Positions 24,717-32,994 of a stretch of 64,000 nucleotides of DNA are shown here, piece by piece (positions within the stretch are counted from its first letter, which is position 1; the number at the start of each line of letters is the position of its first letter). The notes below the pieces were generated by a model. That model did no database searches, was not told the origin of the DNA, and was given only the letters and a program-made list of their open reading frames with translations. The position numbers and the translations under genes were made by a program. This DNA is from UBA4720 sp038227135 (GTDB taxonomy: Bacteria > Gemmatimonadota > Gemmatimonadetes > Gemmatimonadales > Gemmatimonadaceae), in NCBI GenBank assembly GCA_038227135.1, contig JBBRQC010000002.1, forward strand, positions 124,001 to 188,000, in the 5' to 3' direction.

Positions 24717-25843
24717 AGATCGCTGTTCTCCCCGGCGACGGGATCGGTCCCGAAGTGATCGCCGAAGGGGAGCGGGTCATCCGCGCAGTCGGGCAACGTT
24801 GGGGACACTACTTCGAGCTTCGCGCGGGTCTGATTGGTGGATGCGCGCTCGACGCGCGCGGGACTCCGCTTCCGCGCGAAACGCTGGAGATCTGCCGATC
24901 GGCCGATGCGGTGCTGCTGGGCGCGGTCGGTGGTCCGCGCTGGGACGATCCCAACGCGAAGCTGCGGCCTGAGCAGGGGCTGCTCGGTTTGCGCAAGGAG
25001 CTCGGAGTCTACGCCAATCTTCGACCCGTCACGGTGCATCCATCGCTCGTTGCCGCCTCGCCGCTCCGCGCGGAACGACTGGAGGGTGTTGACTTCGTCT
25101 TCGTGCGCGAGCTCACCGGCGGCATCTACTTCGGTGAGAAGCGGCGCGAACGCGTTAACGGCTATGAGCGCGCGGTCGACGTGTGCTCCTACACGACGGG
25201 CGAGATCGAGCGCGTGACGCGCGTCGCGGGTGATCTCGCGCGCAAGCGTCGCAAGAAGCTGACATCGGTGGACAAGGCAAACGTTCTCGAGACATCAAGG
25301 CTCTGGCGCACGACCGTCACGCGGGTCGTCCGCGAGGAATTCCCGGACGTCGCGCTCGATCACGTACTTGTCGACGCCTGCGCCATGCAGCTCCTTCGCA
25401 ATCCACGGGCGTTCGACGTGATCGTAACCGAGAACATGTTCGGAGACATCCTCACCGACGAGGCCTCCATGCTCGCAGGATCGCTCGGCGTTCTCCCATC
25501 CGCCTCACTCGGCGACACCGAAGTAGAGCGTTCTCAGGGAGATGGCGATGGCGGGGACGAATCCGTCGGACGACTGCGTCGCGGACTCTACGAGCCGATC
25601 CACGGCTCGGCGCCGGACATCGCCGGCCGCGGCATCGCGAATCCCGTGGGGACGATCCTCAGCGTAGCGCTGATGCTGAGACATACGTTTGGCCTGGAGA
25701 GCGAAGCGCAAGCGGTCGAGAAGGCCGTCGCGGGGGCAATCGATAACGGTTGCGTGACGGTGGATATCGCGCCGCGAGAGACTCGATCATTCTCCACGCA
25801 AGAGGTTGGTCGTGCGATCGCACACGCGTTGTCCGTGGCCTGA
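24713..25843 (+). CDS. leuB: 3-isopropylmalate dehydrogenase with an acidic insertion
   Basis: 376 residues, NAD-dependent oxidative decarboxylation of 3-isopropylmalate. VLPGDGIGPEV, the YANLRPV region, FVRELTGGIYFGE, the Lys of KANVLETSRLWR, and MFGDILTDEASMLAGSLG are intact. Between SLGD and LYEPIHGSAPDIAG there is an extra segment, TEVERSQGDGDGGDESVGRL (about residues 268-287), where most LeuBs have only a few residues; it should form a surface loop near the cofactor side. Last gene of leuCDB; the ilv promoter follows. Confidence 0.97.
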   Translation: MKIAVLPGDGIGPEVIAEGERVIRAVGQRWGHYFELRAGLIGGCALDARGTPLPRETLEICRSADAVLLGAVGGPRWDDPNAKLRPEQGLLGLRKELGVYANLRPVTVHPSLVAASPLRAERLEGVDFVFVRELTGGIYFGEKRRERVNGYERAVDVCSYTTGEIERVTRVAGDLARKRRKKLTSVDKANVLETSRLWRTTVTRVVREEFPDVALDHVLVDACAMQLLRNPRAFDVIVTENMFGDILTDEASMLAGSLGVLPSASLGDTEVERSQGDGDGGDESVGRLRRGLYEPIHGSAPDIAGRGIANPVGTILSVALMLRHTFGLESEAQAVEKAVAGAIDNGCVTVDIAPRETRSFSTQEVGRAIAHALSVA

Positions 25844-25871
25844 GAACAAATGATGCGCTTGCGATCCGCTC

Positions 25872-25901
25872 TTGACAGAAACGTTCGAGTTACGTTATGC
25901 T
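25872..25901 (+). promoter_or_regulatory. Promoter of the ilv leader operon
   Basis: TTGACA (25872-25877), 18-bp spacer, TATGCT (25896-25901). This allows ilvDBNC-leuA to be transcribed separately from leuCDB. The leader peptide starts about 50 nt downstream of the expected start site. Confidence 0.6.
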
Positions 25902-25957
25902 GGACAACAGAGTCATTCAGCACGTTCGCATCTGCACTGACCAAAAAAAACCAAATA

Positions 25958-26065
25958 ATGATCCGCAACAGCCAGCTCCTTCTTAGCCTTATTTCGTCCC
26001 TCCTCCTTATTGGGGTAGGGCTTATCGGCTTTGGGAAGAAGACTGGTCTGGCTCCAACGATGTAA
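25958..26065 (+). CDS. Branched-chain amino-acid attenuator leader peptide (ilvL-like)
   Basis: 35 residues; residues 7-23 (LLLSLISSLLLIGVGLI) contain twelve Leu, Ile or Val codons, as in enterobacterial ilv leader peptides. Its TAA is followed by the three-hairpin attenuator. A membrane peptide is the only other reading and is unlikely given the position. Confidence 0.8.
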   Translation: MIRNSQLLLSLISSLLLIGVGLIGFGKKTGLAPTM

Positions 26066-26075
26066 AGCAGACACA

Positions 26076-26158
26076 CGCCTCTTCCCGCAATGGGAGAGGC
26101 GCTGGACGGAATGAAGGGCCTCTCCCGCAACGACGGGACGAGGCCCTTCACTTTTTTT
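26076..26158 (+). terminator. ilv attenuator with alternative pairings
   Basis: Segment 1 (26076-26086) pairs with segment 2, GGGAGAGGCG (26092-26101). Segment 2 can instead pair with GCCTCTCCC (26118-26126) as antiterminator. Segment 3 (26114-26127) pairs with segment 4 (26134-26148) as terminator, followed by T7 (26152-26158). This is a complete classical attenuator, 39 bp before ilvD. Confidence 0.85.
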
Positions 26159-26196
26159 ATGCGAATTCAGATTTCGTCTACAACCGAACGACAGTG

Positions 26197-27987
26197 ATGC
26201 GCTCCGACACCATCAAGAAAGGTTTCGAGCGCGCGCCGCACCGCAGCCTGCTGCGTGCCACCGGCCAGATCCGGAGCCGGGACGACTTCGACAAGCCGTT
26301 CGTCGCCGTGTGCAACTCGTACGTGGACATCATTCCCGGCCACGTGCATCTGCAGGAGTTCGGCAGAGTGGTGAAGGAAGCAGTGCGCGCGGCCGGCGGA
26401 ATTCCGTTCGAGTTCAACACGATTGGCGTGGACGACGGGATCGCGATGGGGCACGAGGGGATGCGCTACTCGCTGCCGTCGCGCGAGATCATCGCCGATT
26501 CAGTGGAGACGATGGTGCAGGCGCACTGCTTCGACGCGATGATCTGCATCCCGAACTGCGACAAGATCGTGCCGGGGATGCTGATGGGCGCGGCTCGCGT
26601 GAACATTCCCACCATTTTCGTCTCCGGTGGGCCGATGCGGGCCGGTGTGGATCGTGGCGGGCAGAAAGTCGATCTGATCTCGGTCTTCGAGGCTGTCGGC
26701 GCGCGGGCTTCCGGCCAGATCGACGACGTTCGCCTGGAGGAGCTGGAGATCGCCGGCTGTCCGACGTGCGGCAGCTGCAGCGGGATGTTTACCGCCAACT
26801 CGATGAACTGTCTGTGCGAGGCGCTGGGGATCGCGCTTCCCGGAAACGGAACCATCCTCGCTGTCTCACCCGAGCGGCACGAGCTGGCCCGCGCGGCAGC
26901 GCGGCAGCTGCTTCAGCTGCTCGATAACGGCATCCGCTTTCGCGACATCGTCACCGCCGACGCTATCGATAACGCCGTCGCGCTCGACGTGGCGATGGGC
27001 GGATCGACCAACACTCTGCTGCACGTCATCGCCGTCGCGCACGAAGCGGGTGTCGAGTATCCGCTGGCGCGGTTCAATGAGGTGGCCGAGCGAGTTCCGC
27101 ACCTGGCGAAAGTGTCGCCGGCTTGGGACGGGAATCGGCAGTGGCACATCGAGGACGTCAACAACGCTGGCGGTGTGCCCGCACTGCTGAAGGAGCTGGC
27201 GCAGAAGCCGGGAACTCTGTTCCTCGATGCGCTGACGGTCACGGGCAAGACGATCGCGGAGAATATCGAGGACGTCAGTAATCTCAATCAGGAGTGCATC
27301 CGGCCGATCACCGATCCGCATTCGGCGCGCGGCTCGCTGTGCGTGCTGTTCGGCAATCTCGCGCCCGACGGCGCGGTGATAAAGATCGGCGCCGTCGAGC
27401 ACCACCAGCTCAAGTTTCGCGGACCGGCGCGTGTCTTCGAGGACGAGGAGTCGGCGATCGCGGCAGTCCGGGCGAACGGCATCAAGGCCGGCGAGGTGGT
27501 GGTGGTCCGCGGTGAGGGTCCGCGCGGGGGGCCGGGCATGCGCGAGATGCTGTCTCTCACCAGCATGCTCAAGGGCATGCCCATCGGCGGCGACGTGGCG
27601 CTGCTCACCGATGGAAGATTCTCCGGCGGCACGCGCGGGCTATGCATCGGACACGTCTCGCCCGAGTCTGCCGAGGGCGGCCCGATCGGCCTGGTGCGCG
27701 ACGGCGACATGGTGTGCATTGACCTGGCCGCGCGGAAGCTGGATGTCGAGCTCTCCGCGTCCGAGCTGCGTGCGCGACGCGCGCAATGGATCGCGCCTGA
27801 GCCTCGCTACACGCGCGGATGGCTGGCGCGCTACGCGGCGATGGTGACGAACGCCGGCAGAGGCGCGGTGCTCGAGTTGCCGAAGGCGCGCAATAGCGGC
27901 GAGGCAGGTGAGTCGGCGGCTTTCGCGCTCGACGCCGTTACGCACTCGACGCGCGATCGGTACCGGCCGAAAGTGGGGACTACGTGA
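26197..27987 (+). CDS. ilvD: Dihydroxy-acid dehydratase
   Basis: About 596 residues; GTG at 26194 adjacent to the ATG is an alternative start. Dehydrates dihydroxy-isovalerate and its methylvalerate homologue in Ile/Val synthesis. Iron-sulphur cysteines lie in CIPNCDKIVPGM and GCPTCGSCSGMFTANSMNCL; the C-terminal LTDGRFSGGTRG motif is present. It overlaps ilvB by 4 nt (GTGA). Confidence 0.97.
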   Translation: MRSDTIKKGFERAPHRSLLRATGQIRSRDDFDKPFVAVCNSYVDIIPGHVHLQEFGRVVKEAVRAAGGIPFEFNTIGVDDGIAMGHEGMRYSLPSREIIADSVETMVQAHCFDAMICIPNCDKIVPGMLMGAARVNIPTIFVSGGPMRAGVDRGGQKVDLISVFEAVGARASGQIDDVRLEELEIAGCPTCGSCSGMFTANSMNCLCEALGIALPGNGTILAVSPERHELARAAARQLLQLLDNGIRFRDIVTADAIDNAVALDVAMGGSTNTLLHVIAVAHEAGVEYPLARFNEVAERVPHLAKVSPAWDGNRQWHIEDVNNAGGVPALLKELAQKPGTLFLDALTVTGKTIAENIEDVSNLNQECIRPITDPHSARGSLCVLFGNLAPDGAVIKIGAVEHHQLKFRGPARVFEDEESAIAAVRANGIKAGEVVVVRGEGPRGGPGMREMLSLTSMLKGMPIGGDVALLTDGRFSGGTRGLCIGHVSPESAEGGPIGLVRDGDMVCIDLAARKLDVELSASELRARRAQWIAPEPRYTRGWLARYAAMVTNAGRGAVLELPKARNSGEAGESAAFALDAVTHSTRDRYRPKVGTT

Positions 27988-29756
27988 CAGACACCGGCCT
28001 GGCGGCTCCCGCTGCGAGCTTTGCGCCTCCGCCTTCCAGCGTCGGCTCGGCAGAGCGTACTGGCGCACAGATCATGTGCGAGGCACTTGTGCGCGAGAAT
28101 GTCGAAGTGATGTTCGGCATTCCCGGCGGCGCCATCATGCCGTTCTACCACGCGATGTGGGAGTACCGCGATCAGCTGCGTCACGTTCTGTGTCGCCACG
28201 AGCAGGGGGCCGGTCACGCCGCGGAAGGTTACGCGCGCTCGACGGGTAAGCCCGGGGTCTGTGTCGCCACGAGCGGGCCGGGCGCGACGAATCTGGTGAC
28301 TCCCATCGCCAACGCGTGGATGGACAGCACTCCACTCGTTGCCATCACCGGGCAGGTATCGAGTGCAGTGCTCGGCAAGGATGCTTTTCAGGAGACCGAC
28401 ATCACCGGCATCACGCTGCCGATCACCAAGCACAATTACCGTGTGACGCGCGCCGAGGATCTGGCGAGCGTGTTTCACGAGGCGTTCCACATCGCGTGTA
28501 CCGGTCGGCCCGGACCAGTTCTGATCGATGTCACCAAGGACGCGCAGCAGGCGCGGATCGTACCGGATTGGGGTGTCACTCTCAACGTCCCCGGCTTTCA
28601 TGCACCGGCCGGCGTTGACCAGCGAGCGATCCGCGAAGCCGCGATCCTCCTCGTTGGCGCGAGCAAGCCTCTCATTCTGGCGGGGCAGGGAGTCATCATC
28701 GCCGGCGCGGCCGATGAGCTGCGCACACTGGCGGAGCGCACCGGCATTCCGGTCGTGACGACGCTGCACGGCATTGGCGCGTTTCCGGAAGATCATCCTC
28801 TCAGCATCGGAATGCCGGGAATGCACGGCTGGGTCCACGTGAACCGCGCGATCCAGGAGTGCGACGTGCTGTTGAGCATCGGAGCGCGCTTCGACGATCG
28901 CGTTACCGGCAAGGCGTCGACGTTCGCGCCGCGCGCGAAGGTGATCCACATCGACATCGATCCGTCGGAGATCGGCAAGAACATCAAGGTAACCGTCGGG
29001 ATCGTCGGCGACGCCAGGACGGCGCTCCTCGCCCTGCTGGAAGAAACGCCCGCGCGCGACACTGCCGTCTGGATGCGCAGCATCAGGGATGCCCAGGCGA
29101 CGCACCAGCACCGCCAGCCGTATCTGCGCCGGCCGGACACGACCGAGCTGATGCCGCACGACGTCTACGCGGCGATCAATTGCGCTCTCGCGACGCGTGG
29201 CGGATATCGCGTGATCACCGATGTGGGACAACACCAGATGTGGGCCGCGCAGCTGATCGAGTGGCAGCGGCCCCGCACGCATATCACCAGCGGTGGCGCG
29301 GGCACCATGGGTTTCGCGGTGCCGGCAGCGATGGGGGCCGCGATCGCGCATCCGGACGAAACCATCTGGGCAATCGTCGGTGACGGCGGATTCCAGATGA
29401 CCAACCAGGAACTGGCGACGATCCATCAGGAAGGGATCAGGAACGTCAAGATCGCGATCGTCAACAACGGCTACCTCGGCATGGTGAGGCAATGGCAGCA
29501 GCTGTTCGAGGGGAAGCGGTACAGCGGGACGCCTCTCTCGGGCCCGAGCTTCGCCGGCCTCGCCGAGGCGTACGGGCTGCGCGGATTTACAATCGATCGC
29601 ATTGAAGACGCCACCGAAACCATCCGCGCCGCCTGGGATCACGACGGCTCGGCCGTGCTCGATTTCAGAGTGGAGCGCGAAGCGAACGTGTTCCCGCTGG
29701 TGCCGCCCGGCAGCAGCATCGGCGAGATGATCACGCGCGAAGAGGTGACGGCGTGA
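27984..29756 (+). CDS. ilvB: Acetolactate synthase large subunit
   Basis: 590 residues, thiamine-diphosphate enzyme forming acetolactate or aceto-hydroxybutyrate. RENVEVMFGIPGGAIMPFY and the catalytic Glu in RHEQGAGHAAEGYAR open the protein; GDGGFQMTNQELATI...NNGYLGMVRQWQQLF is the ThDP/Mg site. GTG start coupled to ilvD; overlaps ilvN by 4 nt. Confidence 0.97.
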   Translation: MTDTGLAAPAASFAPPPSSVGSAERTGAQIMCEALVRENVEVMFGIPGGAIMPFYHAMWEYRDQLRHVLCRHEQGAGHAAEGYARSTGKPGVCVATSGPGATNLVTPIANAWMDSTPLVAITGQVSSAVLGKDAFQETDITGITLPITKHNYRVTRAEDLASVFHEAFHIACTGRPGPVLIDVTKDAQQARIVPDWGVTLNVPGFHAPAGVDQRAIREAAILLVGASKPLILAGQGVIIAGAADELRTLAERTGIPVVTTLHGIGAFPEDHPLSIGMPGMHGWVHVNRAIQECDVLLSIGARFDDRVTGKASTFAPRAKVIHIDIDPSEIGKNIKVTVGIVGDARTALLALLEETPARDTAVWMRSIRDAQATHQHRQPYLRRPDTTELMPHDVYAAINCALATRGGYRVITDVGQHQMWAAQLIEWQRPRTHITSGGAGTMGFAVPAAMGAAIAHPDETIWAIVGDGGFQMTNQELATIHQEGIRNVKIAIVNNGYLGMVRQWQQLFEGKRYSGTPLSGPSFAGLAEAYGLRGFTIDRIEDATETIRAAWDHDGSAVLDFRVEREANVFPLVPPGSSIGEMITREEVTA

Positions 29757-30298
29757 GGCACACACTGATCGCGCTCGTCGAGGATCGCCCCGGGGCGATG
29801 AACCGCTTGCTCGGATTGCTGCGTGGCCGCGGTCTCGCCGTTCACAGCATTGCCTTTGGTGAGAGCGAGACGCCCGGAGTCAAACGTACGACCGTGCTGG
29901 TCGACACTGAAAACGTCGACCAGACGATGAAACAACTCAACCGCTTAATCGAGGTACTCGACGTGACTGACGTGACGCATTCGCAGTTCGTAGTAAGAGA
30001 GACGGCGCTGGTGAAGATCCAGGCGGCGGAGACCCGACGAGCTGAAATCAAGGCGATCGTCGAGAGATTCGGAGCGAGAGTCATCGGCAATAGCCCGCAG
30101 AGCGTGGTCGTCGAGATGACGGACACGCCCGCTCGCCTCGGTGAAATGATCGCCCGCGCAAAGACGTTCGGCGCCTGCGAGACCATGCGCTCCGGGAGTC
30201 TGGCCATGGCGCTGGGCGCAGCGATTCCCCGCGATCAGCCCGTGCTCGCCGACGACAAGGGGCGGCCGTGGTGGTCACAAGCCGACGGCGCCGCCTGA
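29753..30298 (+). CDS. ilvN: Acetolactate synthase small (regulatory) subunit
   Basis: 181 residues with an N-terminal ACT domain (LIALVEDRPGAMNRLLGLLRGR, residues 3-75) that binds valine for feedback control, and a C-terminal ALS_ss domain (VERFGARVIGNSPQSVVVEMT). GTG start overlaps the ilvB stop. Length fits the long-form regulatory subunit. Confidence 0.95.
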   Translation: MRHTLIALVEDRPGAMNRLLGLLRGRGLAVHSIAFGESETPGVKRTTVLVDTENVDQTMKQLNRLIEVLDVTDVTHSQFVVRETALVKIQAAETRRAEIKAIVERFGARVIGNSPQSVVVEMTDTPARLGEMIARAKTFGACETMRSGSLAMALGAAIPRDQPVLADDKGRPWWSQADGAA

Positions 30299-30309
30299 GG
30301 AGGGAAATC

Positions 30310-31332
30310 ATGACGAAACTCTTTTACGACGCTGACGCGGACGTGGGTCGTCTCGCGGGGAAGCGAGTGGCGATCATCGGCTACGGCAGCCAGGGACACG
30401 CGCACGCGCTGAACCTGAAGGACAGCGGTGTCGATGTCGTGGTAGGATTGCGCGAGGACTCGCGGAGCAATGACGCCGCCCGCAAAGCTGGACTCGCCGT
30501 CGCCAGCGTGAGCGATGCGACGAGGCAGTCGCAGGTGATCATGATCCTGACGCCCGACACGGGTCAGGCGCGTCTCTACTGCGATGACATCCAGCCGAAC
30601 CTCGCTCCCGGGAAGACGCTGATGTTCGCTCACGGCTTCAACATCAGGTTCGGGCAGATAGTTCCGCCCGCCGGTGTCGATGTGAGCATGGTTGCTCCGA
30701 AGGCTCCAGGGCACCGCGTCCGCGAGGTATTCCAGCAGGGCGGTGGAGTGCCGGCGCTTGTCGCGGTGCATCAGGATGCATCGGGGGGCGCTCTCGACGA
30801 TGCGCTCGCCTATGCCAAGGCGATCGGTTCGACTCGCGCCGGGACGCTGATCACGACCTTCGAGGAAGAAACCGAGACGGATCTGTTCGGCGAGCAGGCG
30901 GTGTTGTGCGGGGGAGTGTCGGCGCTGGTGAAGGCGGGATTTGACACCCTCGTCGACGCCGGGTACCAGCCGGAGGTCGCGTACTTCGAGTGCATGCACG
31001 AGCTCAAGCTGATCGTGGATCTGATGTACCAGGGCGGACTGAACTACATGCGCTACTCCGTGTCGGACACGGCAGAGTACGGCGACTATGTGGCGGGGCC
31101 GCGGATCGTGGACGAGCGGACGCGACAAACGATGCGAGAGCTGCTTGCGGAGATCCGCGACGGCTCCTTCGCAAAGGAGTGGATCGCGGAAACCGCGTCT
31201 GGTCAGCCGCGCTTCAAGCGTACCCGCGCCGCAGAAACCAATCACCGCATCGAGGATGTGGGCCGGTCGCTGCGGCGGATGATGACGTTCGTGAACGCCA
31301 AGGAAGTAGTACCCGGCGCGGCGAGCGCATGA
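30310..31332 (+). CDS. ilvC: Ketol-acid reductoisomerase (class I)
   Basis: 340 residues from the ATG at 30310 behind GAGGAGGGA; the frame open from 30268 is not coding there. GYGSQGHAHALNLKDSGVDVVVGL is the dinucleotide fold; residues at its end (LREDSRSND) suggest NADPH use. The Mg site lies in the FEEETETDLFGEQ and YFECMHELKLIVDL segments. It converts acetolactate to dihydroxy-isovalerate. Confidence 0.97.
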   Translation: MTKLFYDADADVGRLAGKRVAIIGYGSQGHAHALNLKDSGVDVVVGLREDSRSNDAARKAGLAVASVSDATRQSQVIMILTPDTGQARLYCDDIQPNLAPGKTLMFAHGFNIRFGQIVPPAGVDVSMVAPKAPGHRVREVFQQGGGVPALVAVHQDASGGALDDALAYAKAIGSTRAGTLITTFEEETETDLFGEQAVLCGGVSALVKAGFDTLVDAGYQPEVAYFECMHELKLIVDLMYQGGLNYMRYSVSDTAEYGDYVAGPRIVDERTRQTMRELLAEIRDGSFAKEWIAETASGQPRFKRTRAAETNHRIEDVGRSLRRMMTFVNAKEVVPGAASA

Positions 31333-32591
31333 CATTGGTGATTGGCGGCCGCAACGGAGACGACGGGGACGCCAATCATGGCGCTACCGACGCTCACGAG
31401 CGCGTCCAGATCTTCGATACGACGCTGCGAGATGGCGAGCAAGCACCCGGATGTACGATGACGCTCGTCGAGAAGCTCGGCATCGCGCACCAGTTGGCGC
31501 GACTGCGGGTGGACGTCGTCGAGGCGGGATTCCCGGCTGCGTCCGACGGCGACTGGGCGGCGGTGCACGAGATTGTGCGCCAGGTCGGCGGCGCTGACGG
31601 TCCCGCCATTTGCGGCCTCGCGCGCGCCAGCGAGCGGGATATCGACCGCTGCTGGGAAGCGGTAGAACCGGCTGCGAACGCAAGGATCCACATCTTTCTG
31701 GCGACGTCCGACGTCCACATGAAGCACAAGCTGGGGATGACGCGCCCCCAGGTAGTCGCCGCTGCCGTCGCCTCCGTGTCCCACGCCGTGTCGCTCGGCG
31801 CCGACGTGGAGTTTTCCGCGGAAGATGCGGCGCGCTCGGATCCGACGTTTCTCTATGAAGTTCTGACTGCGGCGCTCCAGTGCGGTGCGACGACGCTGAA
31901 CGTGCCGGACACCGTCGGGTATTCGACGCCCGACGAATACGGAGCGCTGATTGCCGGAGTTCGAGCGAATGTCCCGGGGGTAGAGCGCGTGACCATCTCC
32001 GCGCATTGCCACGATGATCTCGGGCTCGCCGTCGCGAACTCACTCGCCGCGGTGCGTGCCGGCGCGCGACAGGCGGAGTGCACCATTAACGGCATCGGGG
32101 AGCGCGCGGGAAACGCGGCGCTCGAGGAGTTCGTGATGGCGCTGCACACCCGCCGCGCGTTCTTCGGGCTCTACACGAACATCGAGACGCGCGAGCTCGC
32201 CTGCACTTCGCGCCTTGTGTCAGAGTGCACGGGTATCGACGTGCCACCGAACAAGGCGATCGTGGGCGCGAACGCTTTTGCGCACGAGGCGGGGATCCAT
32301 CAGGATGGAGTGCTCAAGAATCGGCTCACGTACGAGATCATGAGTGCGGACACCGTTGGCTGGAACGGGATCGGGCTGGTTCTGGGAAAGCACTCCGGAC
32401 GCCACGCGCTGCGGGCAAAGACGGAGTCGCTCGGCTACTCGCTGACAGACGAGGAGCTGAGTCTGCTGTTCGCGCGGTTCAAGGAACTGGCTGATCGCAA
32501 GAAGCTGCTCGACGAGCAGGACATCCTGGCGCTGATGATAGAAGGGGCAACTGAACGGCTGCGAGTTGTTAGTAGCTCAGTGGCCAGTTGA
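31329..32591 (+). CDS. leuA: 2-isopropylmalate synthase lacking the allosteric domain
   Basis: 420 residues; the ATG at 31329 overlaps the ilvC stop. The catalytic TIM barrel is complete (IFDTTLRDGEQAPGCTM, ISAHCHDDLGLAVANS, TINGIGERAGNAALEEFVMAL), and the linker LGKHSGRHAL...LADRKKLLDEQDILAL is present. Full-length bacterial LeuA continues for about 100 more residues with the leucine-binding regulatory domain, but here the protein ends with EGATERLRVVSSSVAS. Leucine feedback is therefore probably lost, with attenuation as the remaining control. The last codons overlap a copy of the dispersed CAACTGAAC repeat. Citramalate synthase is an alternative, less likely in this operon. Confidence 0.9.
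   Translation: MTLVIGGRNGDDGDANHGATDAHERVQIFDTTLRDGEQAPGCTMTLVEKLGIAHQLARLRVDVVEAGFPAASDGDWAAVHEIVRQVGGADGPAICGLARASERDIDRCWEAVEPAANARIHIFLATSDVHMKHKLGMTRPQVVAAAVASVSHAVSLGADVEFSAEDAARSDPTFLYEVLTAALQCGATTLNVPDTVGYSTPDEYGALIAGVRANVPGVERVTISAHCHDDLGLAVANSLAAVRAGARQAECTINGIGERAGNAALEEFVMALHTRRAFFGLYTNIETRELACTSRLVSECTGIDVPPNKAIVGANAFAHEAGIHQDGVLKNRLTYEIMSADTVGWNGIGLVLGKHSGRHALRAKTESLGYSLTDEELSLLFARFKELADRKKLLDEQDILALMIEGATERLRVVSSSVAS
32546..32558 (+). repeat. Dispersed CAACTGAAC repeat, copy at the end of leuA
   Basis: GGCAACTGAACGG, identical to the core found (inverted) at 54.9 and 57.7 kb; here it lies in the last codons of leuA. Confidence 0.45.
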
Positions 32592-32687
32592 GAGTTCACT
32601 ACTCGGGACGCTCTGGCGCGGACCAGGCACAAACAACGGCTTTTGCCGTCGCGCCACCGTGGCGTCCCGACGTCGTGAACTCGCAAC
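32587..32687. repeat. 101-bp imperfect palindrome after leuA
   Basis: Four matched blocks, GTTG, GAGTTCAC, CGGGACGC and TGGCGCG (32587-32620), recur inverted in register at 32650-32687, giving 27 paired bases around a loop holding CGGC-TTTT-GCCG. It directly follows the leuA stop and would form a large hairpin or cruciform, probably ending the ilv-leu transcript. Confidence 0.65.
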
Positions 32688-32800
32688 TAACGCCTATGCT
32701 ACCGGCCACTCGCACCCGTTCTGTTGCAGTTGTCATCTACGCCCGTCCTATTTTGGTATTCACTCTTTACTTTCCCGCCTTCATCTCCTACGTTGCCAGT

Positions 32801-32884
32801 ATGACCCGCAACTGGTTTAGCACGACCTATTACTTCGGTGCCTTCGGTTATAACCGATGGGGGCCCGGGTCGCGCGTGCGGTAG
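32801..32884 (+). CDS. Aromatic amino-acid attenuator leader peptide
   Basis: 27 residues; residues 5-20 (WFSTTYYFGAFGYNRW) contain two Trp, three Phe and three Tyr codons. A terminator (32913-32940) and DAHP synthase follow, as in phe and trp leaders. A 14-bp palindrome (32844-32857) inside the frame may serve as segment 1:2. The antiterminator pairing is less clear than at ilv. Confidence 0.78.
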   Translation: MTRNWFSTTYYFGAFGYNRWGPGSRVR

Positions 32885-32912
32885 AGTTCAGTTAGCATCG
32901 CAGACAGACCAA

Positions 32913-32940
32913 GGGCCTCCGCAATCGCGGGGGCTTTTTT
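32913..32940 (+). terminator. Attenuator terminator before the DAHP synthase gene
   Basis: GCCTCCGC (32915-32922) pairs with GCGGGGGC (32927-32934, one G-U) around a 4-nt loop; AAGG pairs further with the start of T6 (32935-32940). Confidence 0.75.
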
Positions 32941-32994
32941 GTTACTGCCCCGCGAAAGCACGAACGAAACTCTCAACCAACAGTCGGGGCAGTC

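Noticed and set aside
27831..29765. Minus-strand open frame of 644 codons over ilvB, and similar long antisense frames over ilvC, thrA and metX/hom
   Set aside because: Shadows of GC-rich codon use; translations are Arg/His/Asp-rich without family motifs, while the plus or opposite-strand genes are unmistakable.
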